A DNA stretch of 64,000 bases, taken from Candidatus Krumholzibacteriota bacterium (lineage in GTDB: Bacteria; Krumholzibacteriota; Krumholzibacteriia; LZORAL124-64-63). The notes under the pieces were generated by a model. The model was not told the origin of the DNA, made no database searches, and saw only the letters and a program-made list of their open reading frames with translations. The DNA lies in NCBI GenBank assembly GCA_024275485.1, contig JAJRZA010000035.1, forward strand, positions 33,820 through 97,819. The letters run 5' to 3'. The translations under genes and the position numbers were made by a program. This document shows positions 17,082-25,216 of this stretch, in pieces (positions within the stretch are counted from its first letter, which is position 1; each line of letters opens with the position of its first letter).

Positions 17082-17870
17082 TCAACATTTCAGGTTCTGC
17101 CCACCATCCAGATTCAGGATCTGGCCGGTCATCGCTTCGTTGCCCAGCAAAAAAAGCATTGCCGAACAAACTTCTTCAGGGGTCACGAAGCGCCCGATGG
17201 GGATTTCTTCCCTGGTGGTGCGTTTGTAGTCGCCGGAACTCGGGCTCGGAGGCAAAACAGCCCCGAGGGCCAGTTCGTTGACTCTCAAACGCGGGGCCAG
17301 GGCGAGGGCCAGGTTCCGGGTCAAGCCATGCAACCCCCACTTGCTCATGTTATAGGCAAAATTTTCAGAAGCCGCTCTCAGGGAGCGGAAGTCGTTCAGA
17401 TTGATCACGTCGCCGCGATCCTCTTCACCCAAAACCTTGCAAAGCGTCTGGGCCATGATGAAGGGAGCCCGCAGGTTCACATTCTGGAAATCATCCCAGG
17501 TGTTGGCCGAAGTTTTCTGGGCCGAACCCTGGCCAAACTGGGACGCGTTGTTGACCAATATATCCAGGGGTTTGTCCATGGCTTCGGCGGCACGGTAGAT
17601 CAAATCCTCAGCTATGAAGGAATCCATAAGGTCAGCCTGAAGCAGGGCAACTCTTACACCCCTGCTTTTCAATTCATCTGCGGTGGCGTGGGCTTCGAAT
17701 TCCGATTGGTTGTAGTGCAGGACGATATCAGCGCCCTGTTCAGCCAGGGCCCGGGCGAGATGACGACCCATGCGCCGAGCGCCCCCGGTCACCAGAGCCG
17801 TCCGGCCGATCAGAAAGCCTGGAGACGGCCATACTTTTTTCACACGGTTTTCAATTTTTTCGACAACCAT
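17082..17870 (-). CDS. Short-chain dehydrogenase, pteridine-reductase/FolM-like
   Basis: 262 residues. Cofactor motif TGGARRMGR with an arginine-rich loop typical of NADPH-using pteridine reductases, NNAS motif, and YNMSKW catalytic Tyr/Lys. The carboxy end keeps the usual DGGQNL. The catalytic Ser region is replaced by NLNDFRS, as in FolM/PTR1-like enzymes that use Asp. Dihydropterin or dihydrofolate reduction is the best guess; other SDR substrates are possible. It lies 18 bases after the Smr gene in the same direction. Confidence 0.82.
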   Translation of the reverse strand: MVVEKIENRVKKVWPSPGFLIGRTALVTGGARRMGRHLARALAEQGADIVLHYNQSEFEAHATADELKSRGVRVALLQADLMDSFIAEDLIYRAAEAMDKPLDILVNNASQFGQGSAQKTSANTWDDFQNVNLRAPFIMAQTLCKVLGEEDRGDVINLNDFRSLRAASENFAYNMSKWGLHGLTRNLALALAPRLRVNELALGAVLPPSPSSGDYKRTTREEIPIGRFVTPEEVCSAMLFLLGNEAMTGQILNLDGGQNLKC

Positions 17871-17888
17871 ATTTTTCTCCGGATTTTT

Positions 17889-18308
17889 TCAGGCTTTTTT
17901 CAGGCTTTCCCAGTTCAAGACCACAACAATGGCACCAGACCCACCCCAATGAGCCGGGGCCTCCCGCCAACTCGAAACCAAGTCAGGATTGCCGTCGCAC
18001 CATTGGCGGGTCAGTGGTCCCAGCACTGAAATACCCATGGCCGAATTCTGTCCTTTGCCGTGAACCACCAAGACCTCACCCACTCCCTGCCGGGCATAGG
18101 CACGCAGTTGTACAGCCAGACGATCAAGGGCCTCCTCGGCGGAGATTTTTCTCAAATGTATCGTTGGAGGGGCTTCGGGTCCACGCGATGGCCGCCGTTT
18201 TTCGGGAAGTTCCTCCACCGCCTCGTAGCGAATGGATCGGCGCATTCCCCGACGCGGAGTACTCCCGTTGGATTCTTTCTTTGGCTTTTTTCCCCGCTTG
18301 CTGCCCAT
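17889..18308 (-). CDS. Smr-domain protein
   Basis: 139 residues. A basic amino-terminal tail (SKRGKKPKKE) precedes a compact Smr domain: TIHLRKISAEEALDRLAVQL, VLVVHGKGQNS and GGSGAIVVVL. The HGKG loop is the family signature; small Smr proteins act as nucleases or nucleic-acid-binding proteins. ATG at 18308 (AGGGG upstream) is preferred to the in-frame GTG at 18317. Confidence 0.85.
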   Translation of the reverse strand: MGSKRGKKPKKESNGSTPRRGMRRSIRYEAVEELPEKRRPSRGPEAPPTIHLRKISAEEALDRLAVQLRAYARQGVGEVLVVHGKGQNSAMGISVLGPLTRQWCDGNPDLVSSWREAPAHWGGSGAIVVVLNWESLKKA

Positions 18309-18452
18309 GTCCTGCACCCCTGGTTCGTCAATAGATACCGACAGGGATATTATACCCTTTCAGTCAGGAATGACCAAATTTCGCTTTTTGTTTTCTTGAA
18401 AAGTCATGATATGACACAAGTCTATCCTGCCAGACAGGCAGTTCGCTGAACG

Positions 18453-19574
18453 TCAAACGTTATTGTACTTCGTACCCTGTTTGCCCGGAGTTTTGAAATT
18501 CTGCCGCAAATCCGCTCTCAACGCTTTCGCCAGTCCGATAACTTTCCGTCCCATCAACCACCACAACACCAAAATCCCAACCCCGAGAACCTTCCAAGCC
18601 ACCAGCCGCCATTGTTCCGGAGCAACTGCCGTCATGCGACTTGCCCAGGTCAACGGCAGGAACAGGGAAACCAGTAGCAGAAAGACTAAATTCAACACCC
18701 GGTGCACCAACAAGACCCCCATGCGAAATCGATCTATCGGCTCTTCCAAAGGCCGGCTCAAATCCTTGAGACCAAGCGCATCGCACAGCGCCCAATAACC
18801 ATCAGCCCTGATGAATGGGATCAGACTCCAGCCAACAGCCAACCAGGTCATCTTTGCCGCCAGCAACATTGACGGGGCCAAACCCTTCAACACGGCAGCT
18901 CCCATGACCAAAATACCACCATAGGCTGCCTGAACCGCCACCCCAGCTAGATCAACCCTCAGTTTGCCACCAGTGGTCAACATTGAAATGGCCGAGACAT
19001 CGTTGTGCAGCACCGGAATAACAAACAACATTCCCCCACCAATCCCACCGGCGGGATATCCCTGGGCCGAGAGCGCCGCGGCGTGGCCCAGTTCATGCAG
19101 TATGGCCCCCATGAAGAACAATACGAAAGCCGGAAGCCAGTGGACGCTTTCCGAGGATGGCATCTCTGTCACGGTGTCCAGCAGCAAGGGCCCGGCCAGG
19201 CCGGGGATAATCAACATTACCAGACCCCATTTTTTGGTCCAAAACTCCAGAGGCCGGGCCAAAACACTGGTCCAGTGAGGTGAGATCAGGGGGATGCGCC
19301 ACCAAAGGGCCCGCCCGGCCTGGCGCGAGGATTGCAAATCCCGAACCTCGACCAGGCGGTCGGCCATCTGATTGATTTGAGCTTCGCTCCAACCGGATTT
19401 GTCGGCCTCGTTTCCCCGTCGCAAACATTCCAGCACTTCATGTTTCCCAGGGCATTCGCCATTCAGGGGCCTCAGCCATCTGGCCGGAATGGGCGACATG
19501 ACCAATCGCTGCACTCCGGTGTTGATGACCCACTGCCCCGTTGGATGGGACAGGACTTGCCACTTCGGCCTCAT
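18453..19574 (-). CDS. M50-family membrane metalloprotease with PqqD-like amino-terminal region
   Basis: 373 residues. About residues 5-75 have the PqqD-like pattern (hairpin HPTGQWVINTGVQRLVM, WLRPLNGE, two helices). Then come membrane segments with HELGHA (zinc site) and, later, SLIPFIRADGYWALCDALG, the DGYW-type motif that supplies the third zinc ligand in the peptide-processing M50 branch seen in bacteriocin and ribosomal-peptide loci. ATG at 19574 starts one base after the acyltransferase stop (TGAGATG), so translation is coupled; an upstream in-frame start at 19622 would overlap that gene. It is the third gene of the candidate peptide-modification operon. Leader removal or membrane release of the product is the inferred role. 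Confidence 0.85.
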   Translation of the reverse strand: MRPKWQVLSHPTGQWVINTGVQRLVMSPIPARWLRPLNGECPGKHEVLECLRRGNEADKSGWSEAQINQMADRLVEVRDLQSSRQAGRALWWRIPLISPHWTSVLARPLEFWTKKWGLVMLIIPGLAGPLLLDTVTEMPSSESVHWLPAFVLFFMGAILHELGHAAALSAQGYPAGGIGGGMLFVIPVLHNDVSAISMLTTGGKLRVDLAGVAVQAAYGGILVMGAAVLKGLAPSMLLAAKMTWLAVGWSLIPFIRADGYWALCDALGLKDLSRPLEEPIDRFRMGVLLVHRVLNLVFLLLVSLFLPLTWASRMTAVAPEQWRLVAWKVLGVGILVLWWLMGRKVIGLAKALRADLRQNFKTPGKQGTKYNNV

Positions 19575-19575
19575 C

Positions 19576-20763
19576 TCACCCGCCCAATCGTGCGATTCCC
19601 AGCAAACACAGCCGCAAGGCATGAAACTTCACCCAGTGGATGCCGTGCTCCTCGCTCAGTTTTTGCAGGGTGGGTTGGCTATCCCGCAAAGACTGGAGAT
19701 CCTGGTCCCGCAGTCCTTCAGCCGGATAAAAACGGTCCTCCGTCAGGTCGACCAGGACATCACCCGGCCACACCTCCACACTCCTGTCCAGAAGCAGGCG
19801 AACCGAGTTTGCAGAGCGTTCCAGACAAATATTGAAGGCATGGATGAAATCCTCCCTCAGACCCGTCGGCACCCGGATTCCCTGATCCATTCCTGGAGAA
19901 AAACAGGCACTCGCCTGGCGCAGCATGATCCAGTATTGCCACTGTTCAGGACGGGCCATGACTTCGCTGAAGATCCAGTCGTAAAGCAAACGTGTCACCT
20001 GCCTGGGGTCATCTTTGCGCGACCAGCGTTGACTCGGCTGTTTCTCCCAAACCACCTTGCCATCGTCGGACCAGTGAAGGGCCACCGGATGGACCGGGCA
20101 TTGCAGGCGGCAGATCAATCGTGCCAGACCGGTGCGGACCCGAATGTCCCGACCGGGCAGGTTATAGGTCATGCCGTTCTTGCGGGTGCCGTCCATACCG
20201 TCGGTTCCGCTGTTGCCGTCCAGATAAACCAGCACCGGGCGTTCATCCTTGATCACTTTGAAGAGACGGCGCACAAAGCCCGGTTCCCCCACAGTGATCC
20301 ACTCCACCAGGCCGCGGTGGCCTAAACGCTTCTTCAACTTGGCGGTTGATTCGAGGAAGTTGTCCTTTGCCGATGGATTGAGGAGGATCACCGGATCGAG
20401 GCCGGCGGCCAGGTAGGGTTCCGCCAAAAGATTGTAGGGACCCTGATGAAATGAAATCACCAGGCCCGACCTCATATCCGAATGTTCCTTCAGAAATCTG
20501 CGGCCGGGGGCCAGAATTCTCTGGTCCCCCATCCACAGTCCGGCAAGAGCCTCCCGTTCTCTTGCCAGCAACTTTTCATGTTCGTCCTTGAGTTGCAAAA
20601 GATCGTCCCATTCGGCCTCTGGCCAAATGGTCCGCAATGTCCACAAATCCCAGACTGCCGATGGATTCTGTGCGAGAGCCTCAACCCGCCGGTCGGGTCC
20701 GAAACTCCTCGGAGTTCCCGACCGCGACGGGCGGAGGTTGGCATTGCCCACAATCACTCGCAT
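19576..20763 (-). CDS. LpxL-like acyltransferase of the candidate peptide operon
   Basis: 395 residues. The central 200 residues resemble the LpxL/lysophospholipid acyltransferase fold: an ISFHQGPYNLL motif at residues 104-113 where HX4D/E is expected, and VLVYLDGNSGTDGMDG near residue 170. The acid of HX4D/E is Asn111 here. No membrane anchor is seen at the start. A further ~100 residues at the end (from about 290) are not part of the fold. Its ATG at 20763 lies inside the last codons of the peptide gene (10-base overlap) and the M50 gene follows at once. Lipid A is an unlikely target in this setting; acylation of the peptide is the hypothesis. Confidence 0.78.
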   Translation of the reverse strand: MRVIVGNANLRPSRSGTPRSFGPDRRVEALAQNPSAVWDLWTLRTIWPEAEWDDLLQLKDEHEKLLAREREALAGLWMGDQRILAPGRRFLKEHSDMRSGLVISFHQGPYNLLAEPYLAAGLDPVILLNPSAKDNFLESTAKLKKRLGHRGLVEWITVGEPGFVRRLFKVIKDERPVLVYLDGNSGTDGMDGTRKNGMTYNLPGRDIRVRTGLARLICRLQCPVHPVALHWSDDGKVVWEKQPSQRWSRKDDPRQVTRLLYDWIFSEVMARPEQWQYWIMLRQASACFSPGMDQGIRVPTGLREDFIHAFNICLERSANSVRLLLDRSVEVWPGDVLVDLTEDRFYPAEGLRDQDLQSLRDSQPTLQKLSEEHGIHWVKFHALRLCLLGIARLGG

Positions 20764-20996
20764 CCTCCACCCATATCGTCGGTGTCAAGGGAGTCGTCAA
20801 TTTGAAGGTCATTGCCGCTGCACTTGTCGTTGCAGCAGTTCTCGATTTCAATAAATGCGGAATTGCTTTCCTGACCATGGCCACCAGGTACCAGGCTGCT
20901 CACTTCCAGACGTTCTTCCAGTTGTTGGATATCCAGGGGCGCCAAAGTCGAGTCCAGATTGTTTGTCGGCGCAGGTTTGATGTTTTTCTTTTCCAT
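20754..20996 (-). CDS. Candidate ribosomal peptide precursor A
   Basis: 80 residues, acidic at the end. Residues 21-35 (LDIQQLEERLEVSSL) match the second peptide gene nearby, followed by a PGG that could be the leader cleavage point. The putative core holds CCNDKC at residues 54-59, one further Cys near the end and only one Lys, inside that motif. ATG at 20996 has a strong AAGGAGG seven bases upstream, consistent with high expression. The acyltransferase start overlaps its stop. No database family is recognised. Confidence 0.75.
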   Translation of the reverse strand: MEKKNIKPAPTNNLDSTLAPLDIQQLEERLEVSSLVPGGHGQESNSAFIEIENCCNDKCSGNDLQIDDSLDTDDMGGGCE

Positions 20997-21102
20997 TTGT
21001 TTCCTCCTTGAAACATTTCATGGTTTGGGGGGGCAATTGGACTTTGGCAAGATGGATGCCGGATGGCGGGTCCCCTGCAACATGCTACAAAAAAACACGT
21101 TA

Positions 21103-21125
21103 CACAAAACAGACCCCATTTTGTG
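21103..21125 (-). promoter_or_regulatory. Dyad upstream of the precursor A operon
   Basis: CACAAAA-N9-TTTTGTG, about 107 bases before the precursor A start. Read on the minus strand, it contains AAATGGGGTCTGTTTTG, which resembles a sequence about 125 bases upstream of precursor B. Confidence 0.45.
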
Positions 21126-21281
21126 AATATGAACCGACACCCCTGATTGACGGTGGGGACCCGAGGCGTTGGACTTGGGCGACATCAGGATTTTTGGGGA
21201 TAGGTATTCAGGCCGGCTGGAAAATTTTGTTGAATATTCTGTGGCGAGGGTTTGAAAGGGGTCCAATTCGAAAACTGAAAA

Positions 21282-21332
21282 CCCGCCGGCGGGGACCGAA
21301 ACTTTGCCAAGTCCCGATCCACCGCCGGCGGG
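21282..21332 (-). terminator. Terminator-like hairpin after precursor B
   Basis: CCCGCCGGCGG at 21282-21292 and its exact reverse complement at 21322-21332 enclose 29 bases. On the minus strand the stem is followed by TTTTCAGTTTTCG. It would end or thin out precursor B transcripts before the precursor A operon. Each arm is also nearly self-complementary. Confidence 0.6.
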
Positions 21333-21376
21333 TGAAACCGTGGTTCCTCAACATTCGAGTCAAATCACCCGAATCA

Positions 21377-21637
21377 CTACTCCCCGGATCCATCCGGCAA
21401 ATCATCCTGAACCTCAACCATCGGCCGAGTAAAATCGAGGTTGTTACACTTGTCATTGCTGCAAACTCCAGCCTCATCAAAACCCCCATTGTAGACATGG
21501 GAACCACCACCAACCAAAAGAGCACTCATCTCCAACCGTTCCTCCACCTGTTGGATATTCAGCTGGACCAGGCTGTCGGCCAGTTTGCGTGCCTGGGTGG
21601 ATTTCCTGATTTTCTTTTTAAGCTTTTTCTTCTTCAT
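21377..21637 (-). CDS. Candidate ribosomal peptide precursor B
   Basis: 86 residues with a very basic start (MKKKKLKKKIRK). Residues 26-40 (LNIQQVEERLEMSAL) repeat the precursor A leader motif, LVGGG follows as a possible cleavage site, and the core has CSNDKC at residues 59-64 with the only Lys after the leader. ATG at 21637 has AGGAG seven bases upstream. It is a clear diverged paralogue of precursor A and is separated from it by a hairpin. The basic start could bind membrane phospholipid. Function unknown; the call rests on size, paralogy and neighbours. Confidence 0.75.
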   Translation of the reverse strand: MKKKKLKKKIRKSTQARKLADSLVQLNIQQVEERLEMSALLVGGGSHVYNGGFDEAGVCSNDKCNNLDFTRPMVEVQDDLPDGSGE

Positions 21638-21761
21638 TGTTATCTCCTGGATTAAATCCTTTGTTGTGGGGAAAAAGTTATCTGCAGAAAACAGGCCACC
21701 CAGAACACCTCGCCAACAAGAGACAACACAACACATTAAAGAAGCATCAATAACCACCCAC

Positions 21762-21787
21762 CAAACAGAATGACCCCGCCATTTGAC
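21762..21787 (-). promoter_or_regulatory. Candidate shared element upstream of precursor B
   Basis: On the minus strand AAATGGCGGGGTCATTCTG continues with TTTGG. It shares AAATGG..GGTC..TGTTT in order with the dyad upstream of precursor A, with small insertions, and lies about 125 bases before its gene. Confidence 0.35.
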
Positions 21788-21827
21788 ACGACAGGGCCAT
21801 CTTGTAAAATCCGGTGGACAGAAAAAA

Positions 21828-22664
21828 TCAGCCCACAGCCACCTCAACCCTATAACCTGAATACTTGCGAATGTTGATCACTCCGGTATCGAAAATCAGG
21901 TACTGGGCCTTGATGCCCTGCAGCACGCCGCCGGCCACCGGATTCTTGTCCAGATTGAGACTGGTCACCTTGGTCGGCCACTGCAACACCGGGTACTCGA
22001 ATTGATGCTCCAACCGTTCCAGGGGAGATAAAATTCCCTCTACACCCCATTCAGCCAATTGCTTTACCACACGCCCCACAACCTCACCCAGATCACGATC
22101 TTCAGGATTGCCCTTGAGCATGCGCGTCCAGTGGGTCTTGTCCTTGAATCCTTCAGAGCTGAGCCGTTTCTCTGCCTGCCCCACCGCCCGACGATTCGGC
22201 AGCAACGCCACCGGCACCGCCGCCACCGCTCCCTGATCAATCCAACGCGACGGGATGTTCACCTTGCGCGTGATGCCCACCTTCACCCCCGAGGTCAGCG
22301 AGCAGTACAGATAATGCGGATGAAAACAAACCTCCTGGGCGAAACTCTCGTCCCGGCAGGGATTGTCGGCCTCCCCATGGTGACAAAGTTCAGGCTTGAC
22401 GATGCAGATATCAGCCTCGGCCCGGCTCCTGGTGCAGGGGAAACAATATCCCTGCCCAAAGGTCTTTTTCGTCTTTCGACCACAGGCGATGCAATTGATT
22501 TCTCCCGTGAAACGCAGCTCCAGCTGCTTGCCGAGGTGATCGTTCACCAGGTGATCAACCACCCGCTTCTCCTTTTCAAACCAGCCGTCGGTCAGGTGGT
22601 AGAGTACGGGCTTGGCGGCTTCCACACGCATCTTCTTGAGGGTCCCGGTCCAGACGATTTTCAT
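21828..22664 (-). CDS. DUF2797 zinc-ribbon protein
   Basis: 278 residues. A CIACGRKTKKTFGQGYCFPC zinc ribbon is followed by a second Cys/His cluster (CHHGEADNPC ... CFHPHYLYC), then VKVGITRKVNIPSRWIDQGA, a GIY-YIG-like core, as in the DUF2797 family. No function is established for it. It lies upstream of precursor B on the same strand with 190 bases between, and is probably unrelated to the peptide genes. Confidence 0.87.
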   Translation of the reverse strand: MKIVWTGTLKKMRVEAAKPVLYHLTDGWFEKEKRVVDHLVNDHLGKQLELRFTGEINCIACGRKTKKTFGQGYCFPCTRSRAEADICIVKPELCHHGEADNPCRDESFAQEVCFHPHYLYCSLTSGVKVGITRKVNIPSRWIDQGAVAAVPVALLPNRRAVGQAEKRLSSEGFKDKTHWTRMLKGNPEDRDLGEVVGRVVKQLAEWGVEGILSPLERLEHQFEYPVLQWPTKVTSLNLDKNPVAGGVLQGIKAQYLIFDTGVINIRKYSGYRVEVAVG

Positions 22665-22676
22665 ATTATCTTCTCA

Positions 22677-22709
22677 TTCCTGCATGACAGGTGCTTTCCT
22701 GCATGACAG
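22677..22709. repeat. Direct repeat, 14 bases twice
   Basis: TTCCTGCATGACAG occurs at 22677-22690 and 22696-22709 between the divergent DUF2797 and spmAB-like genes. The 19-base period could place two regulator sites on nearly the same face of the helix. Confidence 0.4.
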
Positions 22710-22793
22710 ATTTGCGGCGCGCCTTTAAACTAGCGTCAAATAACCAGCCCGGATTGGCCCCGGATTGACTCGAAACAACAACCTGGAGAACGG

Positions 22794-24020
22794 ATGCTCA
22801 ACAGGATCTGGACCTTCTTCTTTGTAGGAGGCTTCGTCGCCGCCCTGGTGCGCGCCCTTACCGGACACCCGGAAGTGTGGCAGGACATGGTCGGCGCCAC
22901 CTTCGACATGGCCGAAACCGCCTTCAAGATAGCGCTGGGTTTGACCGGTGTCATGTGCCTGTGGCTGGGTATCATGCGCATCGGGGAAAAAGGAGGCTCG
23001 GTGGAACTGCTGGCGCGGGCCTTCGGGCCATTGCTCCGGCGGCTCTTTCCCGGCATTCCCCACGGTCATCCAGCCACCGGCAGCATCGTCATGAACATGG
23101 CCGCCAACATGCTGGGACTGGACAACGCCGCCACGCCCCTGGGGCTGAAAGCCATGAAGGATTTGCAGGAGCTGAATCCGCAAAAGGACACTGCCAGCGA
23201 TGATATGATCCTTTTCATGGTCATCAACACCTCTGCCGTCACCATTATTCCCATCACGATCTTCACTTACCGGGCGCAGATGGGCGCCGCCGATCCCACG
23301 GATATTTTCCTGCCCATTCTCATCGCCACCTACTGCAGCACCCTGGCCGGGTTGTTGATCACCGCCGCCTTCCAGAAAATCCGTCTGGCCGATCCGGTGG
23401 TGTTGGGTTATCTGGGCGGCATGACCCTGTTGATCGCCGGCATGGTGGCCTATTTCGGCAGCCTGGACCGCGATACCATGCAAGCGCAATCGGCGGTGCT
23501 AGCCAACTTCCTGGTTTTTTCGGTTATTATCGGCTTCATGCTGGGCGCAATTCGCCGAAGAATCAACTTGTACGAAACTTTTGTCGAAGGCGCCAAGGAC
23601 GGTTTCAAGGTAGCCATCGGCATCGTTCCCTACCTGGTGGCCATGCTGGTGGCCATCGGTGTATTTCGGGCCAGCGGAGCCCTCGACCTGATCCTTGATG
23701 GAGGACGCAGCCTGGCTGGATCCTGGGGTCTGGACGCCCGATTCATCGACGGTCTGCCCACGGCATTCATGAAACCCCTCAGTGGCAGCGGCGCCCGGGG
23801 CATGATGATCGAGACCATGCAGACCCACGGTGCCGATAGTTTTGCCGGACGTCTGGCCAGCGTGATTCAGGGCAGCACCGAGACCACCTTCTATGTGCTG
23901 GCCGTTTATTTTGGTGCGGTGTCGATTCGCAAAACCCGGCACGCGGTGCTCTGCGCATTGGTGGCCGACGCGGCGGGAATCAGCGCCGCCATCGCCGTCA
24001 GTTACCTGTTCTTTGGCTGA
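22794..24020 (+). CDS. SpmA-SpmB fused nucleoside-recognition membrane protein
   Basis: 408 residues with about ten membrane segments. The first half has the SpmA pattern (ALGLTGVMCLWLGIMRIGEK, MNMAANMLGLDNAATPLG, MVINTSAVTIIP) and the second the SpmB pattern (GAKDGFKVAIGIVPYLVAML, SGSGARGMMIETM, IQGSTETTFYVLAVYFGAV). In Bacillus spore formers these are two proteins, SpmA and SpmB, needed for spore core dehydration; fused versions are common in Gram-negative bacteria, where the role is unknown. ATG at 22794 has TGGAG six bases upstream. Confidence 0.92.
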   Translation: MLNRIWTFFFVGGFVAALVRALTGHPEVWQDMVGATFDMAETAFKIALGLTGVMCLWLGIMRIGEKGGSVELLARAFGPLLRRLFPGIPHGHPATGSIVMNMAANMLGLDNAATPLGLKAMKDLQELNPQKDTASDDMILFMVINTSAVTIIPITIFTYRAQMGAADPTDIFLPILIATYCSTLAGLLITAAFQKIRLADPVVLGYLGGMTLLIAGMVAYFGSLDRDTMQAQSAVLANFLVFSVIIGFMLGAIRRRINLYETFVEGAKDGFKVAIGIVPYLVAMLVAIGVFRASGALDLILDGGRSLAGSWGLDARFIDGLPTAFMKPLSGSGARGMMIETMQTHGADSFAGRLASVIQGSTETTFYVLAVYFGAVSIRKTRHAVLCALVADAAGISAAIAVSYLFFG

Positions 24021-24061
24021 TCTGTTCATCTGGTCCGACCATACCTGGAGAGGTTGAATTC

Positions 24062-25216
24062 TTGGACGTCCTGGAAATTGTTTTTTGGTGGAGTGTGGGG
24101 CTGGTCGTGTACGTGTACGCCGGCTATCCCCTGCTTGCGGGGTTGCTGGCCCGGTTGCTGCGCCGTCAGGTGCGCCAGGCCGAGCCTGGGTCCTTCCAGC
24201 CAACCGTCACCGTGGTCATCGCCGCCTTCAACGAAGCCGCCAACATCGAAGAAACCGTGCGCAACAAGCTGGGCCTTGATTACCCGGCGGATAAAATCAA
24301 CATCATCGTCGTTTCCGATGAGAGTGAAGACGGCACCGACGAAATCGTGCGCTCCATCAACGACCCAAGGGTGCGTCTCATTCGCCAAACCCCCCGTGCC
24401 GGCAAAACCTCGGGCTTGAACCTGGCCCTGCCCGATGCCACTGGTGAGATCGTCGTATTCAGCGATGCCAACAGTCTTTACCAGTCAGACGCCCTGAATC
24501 ATCTGGTGGCCGTTTTCGCCGACCCGGCCGTGGGTTATGTGACCGGCCGCATGGTGTACAAAGCCCCCGATGGTTCCCTCACCGGCGAAGGTTGCTCCGC
24601 CTACATGACTTATGAAAACGCCTTGCGGGCCATGGAAACCGACCTGGGCTCCATCGTGGGAGTTGACGGTGGAGTGGATGCCATCCGTCGCACCATATAC
24701 ACACCCATGAATGCCGACCAGTTGCCGGATTTCGTGCAACCGTTGACCGTCCGTGAACAAGGTTACCGGGTTGTTTACCAACCCGAAGCCCTGCTCTACG
24801 AAGATGCCCTTGCCTCGGTAAACGATGAATTCCGCATGCGGGTTAGGGTCAGTCTGCGCGCCTTCCACGCCTTGAAGGACAAAGCCGCCCTTTTGAATCC
24901 CATCCGTTTCGGCATCTTTGCCTGGCAGCTTTTCTCCCACAAGGTTCTGCGTTACCTGGCTTTTCTTTTCATGATCGCCGCCCTGGCGGCCAACATCCCC
25001 TTGGCCCTGTCCGGTGATTTGTTTTGGCGGGGCATGATGGTGGCCCAAGTCGCCTTCTATCTTCTGGCCTTCATTGGACACACCCTGCGCCAGCGGGATC
25101 TTCCCAAGATGGTGGGGTTGATTTATTACCTTTGCGTTTTGAACGTGGCCAGCGCCATGGCCTGGGTGCAATTTCTCCAGGGCCGCAAGCAAGTGATCTG
25201 GAAACCGAGAACCTGA
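24062..25216 (+). CDS. Membrane glycosyltransferase, family 2
   Basis: 384 residues. An amino-terminal membrane helix is followed by a GT-A domain (TVVIAAFNEAANIEETV, VVSDESEDGTDE, VVFSDANSLY with the DxN in place of DxD, VGVDGGVDAIRR, LTVREQGYRVVYQPEA) and two to three carboxy-terminal membrane helices. This is the layout of polysaccharide-synthase-like enzymes at the inner membrane. The start is TTG at 24062 with GAGAGG upstream. The stop overlaps the ATG of the VanZ-like gene, so the two are one unit. The polymer made is not known. Confidence 0.88.
   Translation: MDVLEIVFWWSVGLVVYVYAGYPLLAGLLARLLRRQVRQAEPGSFQPTVTVVIAAFNEAANIEETVRNKLGLDYPADKINIIVVSDESEDGTDEIVRSINDPRVRLIRQTPRAGKTSGLNLALPDATGEIVVFSDANSLYQSDALNHLVAVFADPAVGYVTGRMVYKAPDGSLTGEGCSAYMTYENALRAMETDLGSIVGVDGGVDAIRRTIYTPMNADQLPDFVQPLTVREQGYRVVYQPEALLYEDALASVNDEFRMRVRVSLRAFHALKDKAALLNPIRFGIFAWQLFSHKVLRYLAFLFMIAALAANIPLALSGDLFWRGMMVAQVAFYLLAFIGHTLRQRDLPKMVGLIYYLCVLNVASAMAWVQFLQGRKQVIWKPRT

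Larger units (their letters stand above)
20997..21376. other. Intergenic region between the two precursor genes
   Basis: 380 bases without a convincing gene; an 82-codon minus frame here has neither ribosome site nor similarity. It contains a hairpin (21282-21332) and a dyad (21103-21125), described separately, and presumably the promoter of the precursor A operon. Confidence 0.6.

Noticed and set aside
21018..21266. 82-codon minus-strand frame between the precursors as a third precursor
   Set aside because: It lacks the shared leader motif, the CxNDKC motif and a ribosome site.
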